Shown here: piece after piece, positions 6,626 through 8,471 of the stretch
Layout: every line of letters begins with the position of its first letter
How positions within the stretch are numbered: the first letter of the stretch is position 1
Origin: Bauldia sp.
GTDB taxonomy: Bacteria > Pseudomonadota > Alphaproteobacteria > Rhizobiales > Kaistiaceae
NCBI GenBank assembly: GCA_020442095.1
Contig: JAGRKY010000005.1
Span: 1 to 8,471, forward strand
DNA: 8,471 nucleotides
Direction of reading: 5' to 3'
Program-made: the position numbers and the translations under genes
Notes under the pieces: generated by a model
The model's database searches: none
The model's input: only the letters and a program-made list of their open reading frames with translations
What the model was told of the DNA's origin: nothing

Positions 6626-6751
6626 GCCAATCGGTGTTTGCCGGGTATCCTCGGGGTTCTGTCAGACATAAGCAAGTCGGCTGCCGCCGGCACGGCTTCT
6701 CCCGTCGGCCAAGCGCGGATAGACTTGCCGCCAATCCCATCTGCCAATCCC
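6626..6751. promoter_or_regulatory. Divergent control region with repeated GCCAATC motifs
   Basis: The 168-base gap between the hydrolase and binding-protein starts holds GCCAATCCC twice in direct repeat (6730-6738 and 6743-6751, 13-base period). A further GCCAATC lies at 6626-6632. The paired copies end 7 bases before the binding protein's Shine-Dalgarno sequence, where an operator could act. A weak minus-strand promoter for the hydrolase is possible: TTGCTT (6670-6675) and GAGGAT (6647-6652), spacer 17. No convincing plus-strand promoter was found. Confidence 0.3.
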
Positions 6752-6770
6752 GTTTGCAGGAGTTGTCGCC

Positions 6771-7565
6771 ATGTTCCGAGCCCCGAGCCTGATCGCCGCC
6801 GCGGCGCTTGTGCTGTCCGCAACCGCTGTCCTTGCCGGCGACCTGCCCGACCTCGATGGCCGGGTCGTCAAGGCGGTGACCGAGAATGCCTATACGCCGC
6901 TCAATTTCGCCGACCCGGAGAGCGGCGAGGGGATCGGCTGGGAATATGACGCGGTCAACGAGATCGCCAAACGCCTCAACATGAAGGTCGAATGGAACCT
7001 GTCGAGCTGGGACACGATGATCCAGGCGGTGAGGGAAGGGCAGTTCGACATCGGCATGGACGGCATCACCATCACCGACGAGCGGAAGGATCAAGTCGAC
7101 TTCTCCGTGCCCTACATGATCTCCGAGCAGTTCATGCTGGTTCGCGCCGACGAGGACCGCTTCACCGACGCCCAATCCTTCGCCGCGGACGAGGAGCTGC
7201 TGGTCGGCGCCCAGGCCGGGACGACGAATTTCTACACCGCCGTCTACGAGGTCCTCGACGGCAAGGAGGACAACCCGCGGATCAAGCTGTTCGAGACCTT
7301 CGGCGCCTCGGTCCAGGCGCTGAAATCGGGTGACGTCGACCTCGTGCTGATGGATGCGACGAGTGCGGCCGGCTATATGGGCGCCTCGCCGAATTCCTTC
7401 AAGATCGTCGGCGGGCCGCTTGGCACCGAAGCCTTCGGCTTCATCTTCACGCCGGGTTCCGACCTCGTCGCGCCGGTCAACGCGGCGCTCGCCGCGATGA
7501 AGGAGGACGGGACGCTCGAGGCGCTGAACAAGAAATGGTTCTTCGACTACCAGAACAAGCAGTGA
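6771..7565 (+). CDS. Periplasmic amino acid-binding protein of an ABC importer
   Basis: This substrate-binding protein (264 residues, SBP family 3) captures a polar amino acid or similar small solute in the periplasm and hands it to the membrane permease. The N-terminus is a signal peptide, [19 protein letters not shown], with a cut likely after Ala22 (VLA/GD). No lipobox cysteine is present, so the mature protein is soluble. Family signatures are seen: YTPLNF (41-46), [12 protein letters not shown] (58-69), and [20 protein letters not shown] (95-114), where Arg105 is the expected ligand carboxylate contact. QAGTTN follows at 148-153, then Asp195 in LVLMDATSA, the usual place for the alpha-amino contact. 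Specificity cannot be read. AGGAG (6758-6762) lies 8 bases before the ATG. The permease gene follows 219 bases later, after a palindromic repeat element. It is divergent from an exported hydrolase. Confidence 0.95.
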   Translation: MFRAPSLIAAAALVLSATAVLAGDLPDLDGRVVKAVTENAYTPLNFADPESGEGIGWEYDAVNEIAKRLNMKVEWNLSSWDTMIQAVREGQFDIGMDGITITDERKDQVDFSVPYMISEQFMLVRADEDRFTDAQSFAADEELLVGAQAGTTNFYTAVYEVLDGKEDNPRIKLFETFGASVQALKSGDVDLVLMDATSAAGYMGASPNSFKIVGGPLGTEAFGFIFTPGSDLVAPVNAALAAMKEDGTLEALNKKWFFDYQNKQ

Positions 7566-7602
7566 GGTTCGGGTGACACCGCAGCAAAGCGGGGGCCTTC
7601 GC

Positions 7603-7630
7603 CTCCCCCCTTGTGGGGGAGGCCGGATTT
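7603..7630 (+). terminator. Possible attenuator hairpin after the binding-protein gene
   Basis: CTCCCCC (7603-7609) pairs perfectly with GGGGGAG (7615-7621) around the loop CTTGT. A short T-run (ATTTT, 7627-7631) follows several bases later. It is the left arm of the larger repeat. It could cut transcription after the binding-protein gene or protect its mRNA 3' end. Confidence 0.35.
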
Positions 7631-7770
7631 TCCCGGTTTGCGTCAGCGAACCGGTGTTGGAAATCCGGGAGAGGGGTATGCGGCGGCGAGGGGCGGTATA
7701 CCCCTCTCCAGCTTCGCTATCGACCGGCTGCGCCGGCCGAAGCCTCGCTATCTCCCCCACAAGGGAGGAG
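7603..7770. repeat. 168-bp mosaic of nested palindromes (RIME-like intergenic element)
   Basis: The outer arms CTCCCCCCTTGTGGGGGAG (7603-7621) and CTCCCCCACAAGGGAGGAG (7752-7770) are inverted copies, 18 of 19 positions pairing. Inside lie four more palindromes. CCGGATTT 7623-7630 pairs with AAATCCGG 7661-7668. Within that, CCGGTTTGC 7633-7641 pairs with GCGAACCGG 7646-7654 (one G-T pair, loop GTCA). GGAGAGGGGTAT 7668-7679 pairs perfectly with ATACCCCTCTCC 7698-7709. GCTTCG 7711-7716 pairs with CGAAGC 7738-7743, enclosing CCGGC 7724-7728 and GCCGG 7732-7736. The build is that of short non-coding palindromic mosaics known from rhizobia (RIME and related families), and the assignment to that type is inference. 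No transposase is encoded. It lies between two genes of one transporter. Confidence 0.8.
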
Positions 7771-7784
7771 AGGGGGCGGGGGCG

Positions 7785-8471
7785 GTGTCTGTAGGCGGCG
7801 GTCCCGGGCGGAAGCCCCGCCGGGAGATCCCCTACTGGCTGCTCGCGATCATCCTCCTCGCCATCCTCTTCGCCTGGCTGATCACCGCCGACGGCGACTA
7901 TGCGACGATCTTCAGGGCGCTGCGGAAGGGCGTCTTCGTGACGTTGTGGGTCTCCTTCGTCGCCTTCGCGCTTGCCATCGCGCTCGGCCTGATCGTCGCG
8001 CTCGGCCGCCTGTCGCGGCGCCGGGCGCTGCGCGAGATCGCGACCTTCTACATCGAGGTGGTGCGCGGCGTGCCGGTGCTGGTGCTGCTCTTCTATGTCG
8101 CCTTCGTCGGCGCGCCGCAGATCGTCGCGGCGTGGAACTGGCTCTTCGCCGGGCCGATCGCGGGCGGCTGGTTCCCGGCGATGAGCGTCCGGAACTTCAG
8201 CATGGAATGGCGGGCGATCTTCGCGCTGATGGTCAGCTATTCCGCCTTCCTCGCCGAGATCTTCCGCGCCGGCATCGAGTCGGTGCCGCAGGGCCAGATC
8301 GAGGCGGCGGAATCACTCGGCCTGAAGCGGCGGCAGACGATGCGCTTCATCATCCTGCCGCAGGCGGTCAGGACCGTGCTGCCGCCACTCGGCAACGACT
8401 TCGTCGCGATGATCAAGGATTCGGCGCTGGTGTCGGCGCTCGGCGTCCAGGACATCACCCAGCTCGGCAAG
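7785..8471 (+). CDS. Amino acid ABC importer permease, HisM/GlnP type (3' end missing)
   Basis: This inner-membrane permease subunit forms the path for the amino acid delivered by the upstream binding protein. 229 residues are visible and the frame runs off the window, probably with some tens of residues missing. A basic N-terminus (GRKPRRE) precedes a first membrane span at about 16-34. Further spans are at about 50-73 and 88-108. The signature YIEVVRGVPVLVLLF (89-103) and the EAA loop, EAA at 173-175 through ILPQ at 190-193, are the parts that define the family and dock onto the ATPase. The start is taken at GTG 7785, preceded by the purine run AGGGAGGAGAGGGGG (7762-7776), most of which belongs to the palindromic repeat. 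No stop occurs in this frame back to the binding protein's own TGA, so the exact start is not certain. An ATPase gene is expected beyond the window. Confidence 0.92.
   Translation, partial: MSVGGGPGRKPRREIPYWLLAIILLAILFAWLITADGDYATIFRALRKGVFVTLWVSFVAFALAIALGLIVALGRLSRRRALREIATFYIEVVRGVPVLVLLFYVAFVGAPQIVAAWNWLFAGPIAGGWFPAMSVRNFSMEWRAIFALMVSYSAFLAEIFRAGIESVPQGQIEAAESLGLKRRQTMRFIILPQAVRTVLPPLGNDFVAMIKDSALVSALGVQDITQLGK

Noticed and set aside
5352..6671. 439-residue plus-strand open frame
   Set aside because: It is antisense to the serine hydrolase, shows no domain pattern, and results from GC-rich codons.
6603..7760. 386-codon upstream extension of the serine hydrolase frame on the minus strand
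   Set aside because: It is antisense to the well-supported binding-protein gene and crosses the palindromic repeat. The signal peptide and GGAGG at the ATG near 6602 mark the true start.
7602..7771. CRISPR array or insertion sequence
   Set aside because: The repeats are inverted and nested, not regularly spaced direct repeats with unique spacers. No transposase or target-site duplication was seen.
7573..7794. 73-residue open frame across the palindromic repeat
   Set aside because: It is low-complexity translation of a non-coding repeat and overlaps the permease start.

Overview
The window comes from a high-GC bacterial chromosome and is most likely from an alphaproteobacterium of the Hyphomicrobiales (rhizobial) group. 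That placement is inferred from protein style, CTATAT-like -10 candidates, and a mosaic of palindromes near 7603-7770 of the kind common in rhizobial intergenic DNA. No mobile-element gene, phage gene, CRISPR array, tRNA or rRNA was seen. Ten protein genes are supported: eight complete, one cut at the left edge and one cut at the right edge.

Left part (1-1689, plus strand): the 3' portion of a LysR-type regulator of the LrhA-like kind, then a single-cysteine (Prx6-type) peroxiredoxin with its own leader. A perfect inverted repeat at 1721-1756 separates the peroxiredoxin from a convergent PPP-type metallophosphatase (1760-2482, minus strand). The phosphatase diverges from a class I glutamine amidotransferase-like protein (2564-3262, plus strand).

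Middle part (3263-4994, plus strand): an AT-rich island, about 37% GC by hand count over 3311-3420, carries the likely promoter and start of a 67-70 residue protein. A second small protein (82 aa), a strong hairpin, and a membrane fatty acid desaturase with a TTG start follow. The desaturase has all three histidine boxes.

Right part (5055-8471): an exported serine hydrolase of the class C beta-lactamase/esterase fold (minus strand) diverges from a polar amino acid ABC importer (plus strand). The importer consists of a periplasmic binding protein and an inner-membrane permease cut by the window end. A 168-bp mosaic of nested palindromes lies between binding protein and permease. It reaches to within 15 bases of the permease GTG start and seems to supply its purine-rich ribosome-binding region.

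Most genes are ordinary housekeeping or accessory metabolism, and no clearly new multi-gene system is visible. The best leads are the palindrome mosaic inside the transporter operon, the AT-rich island with a possibly leaderless small gene, and the two uncharacterised small proteins upstream of the desaturase.
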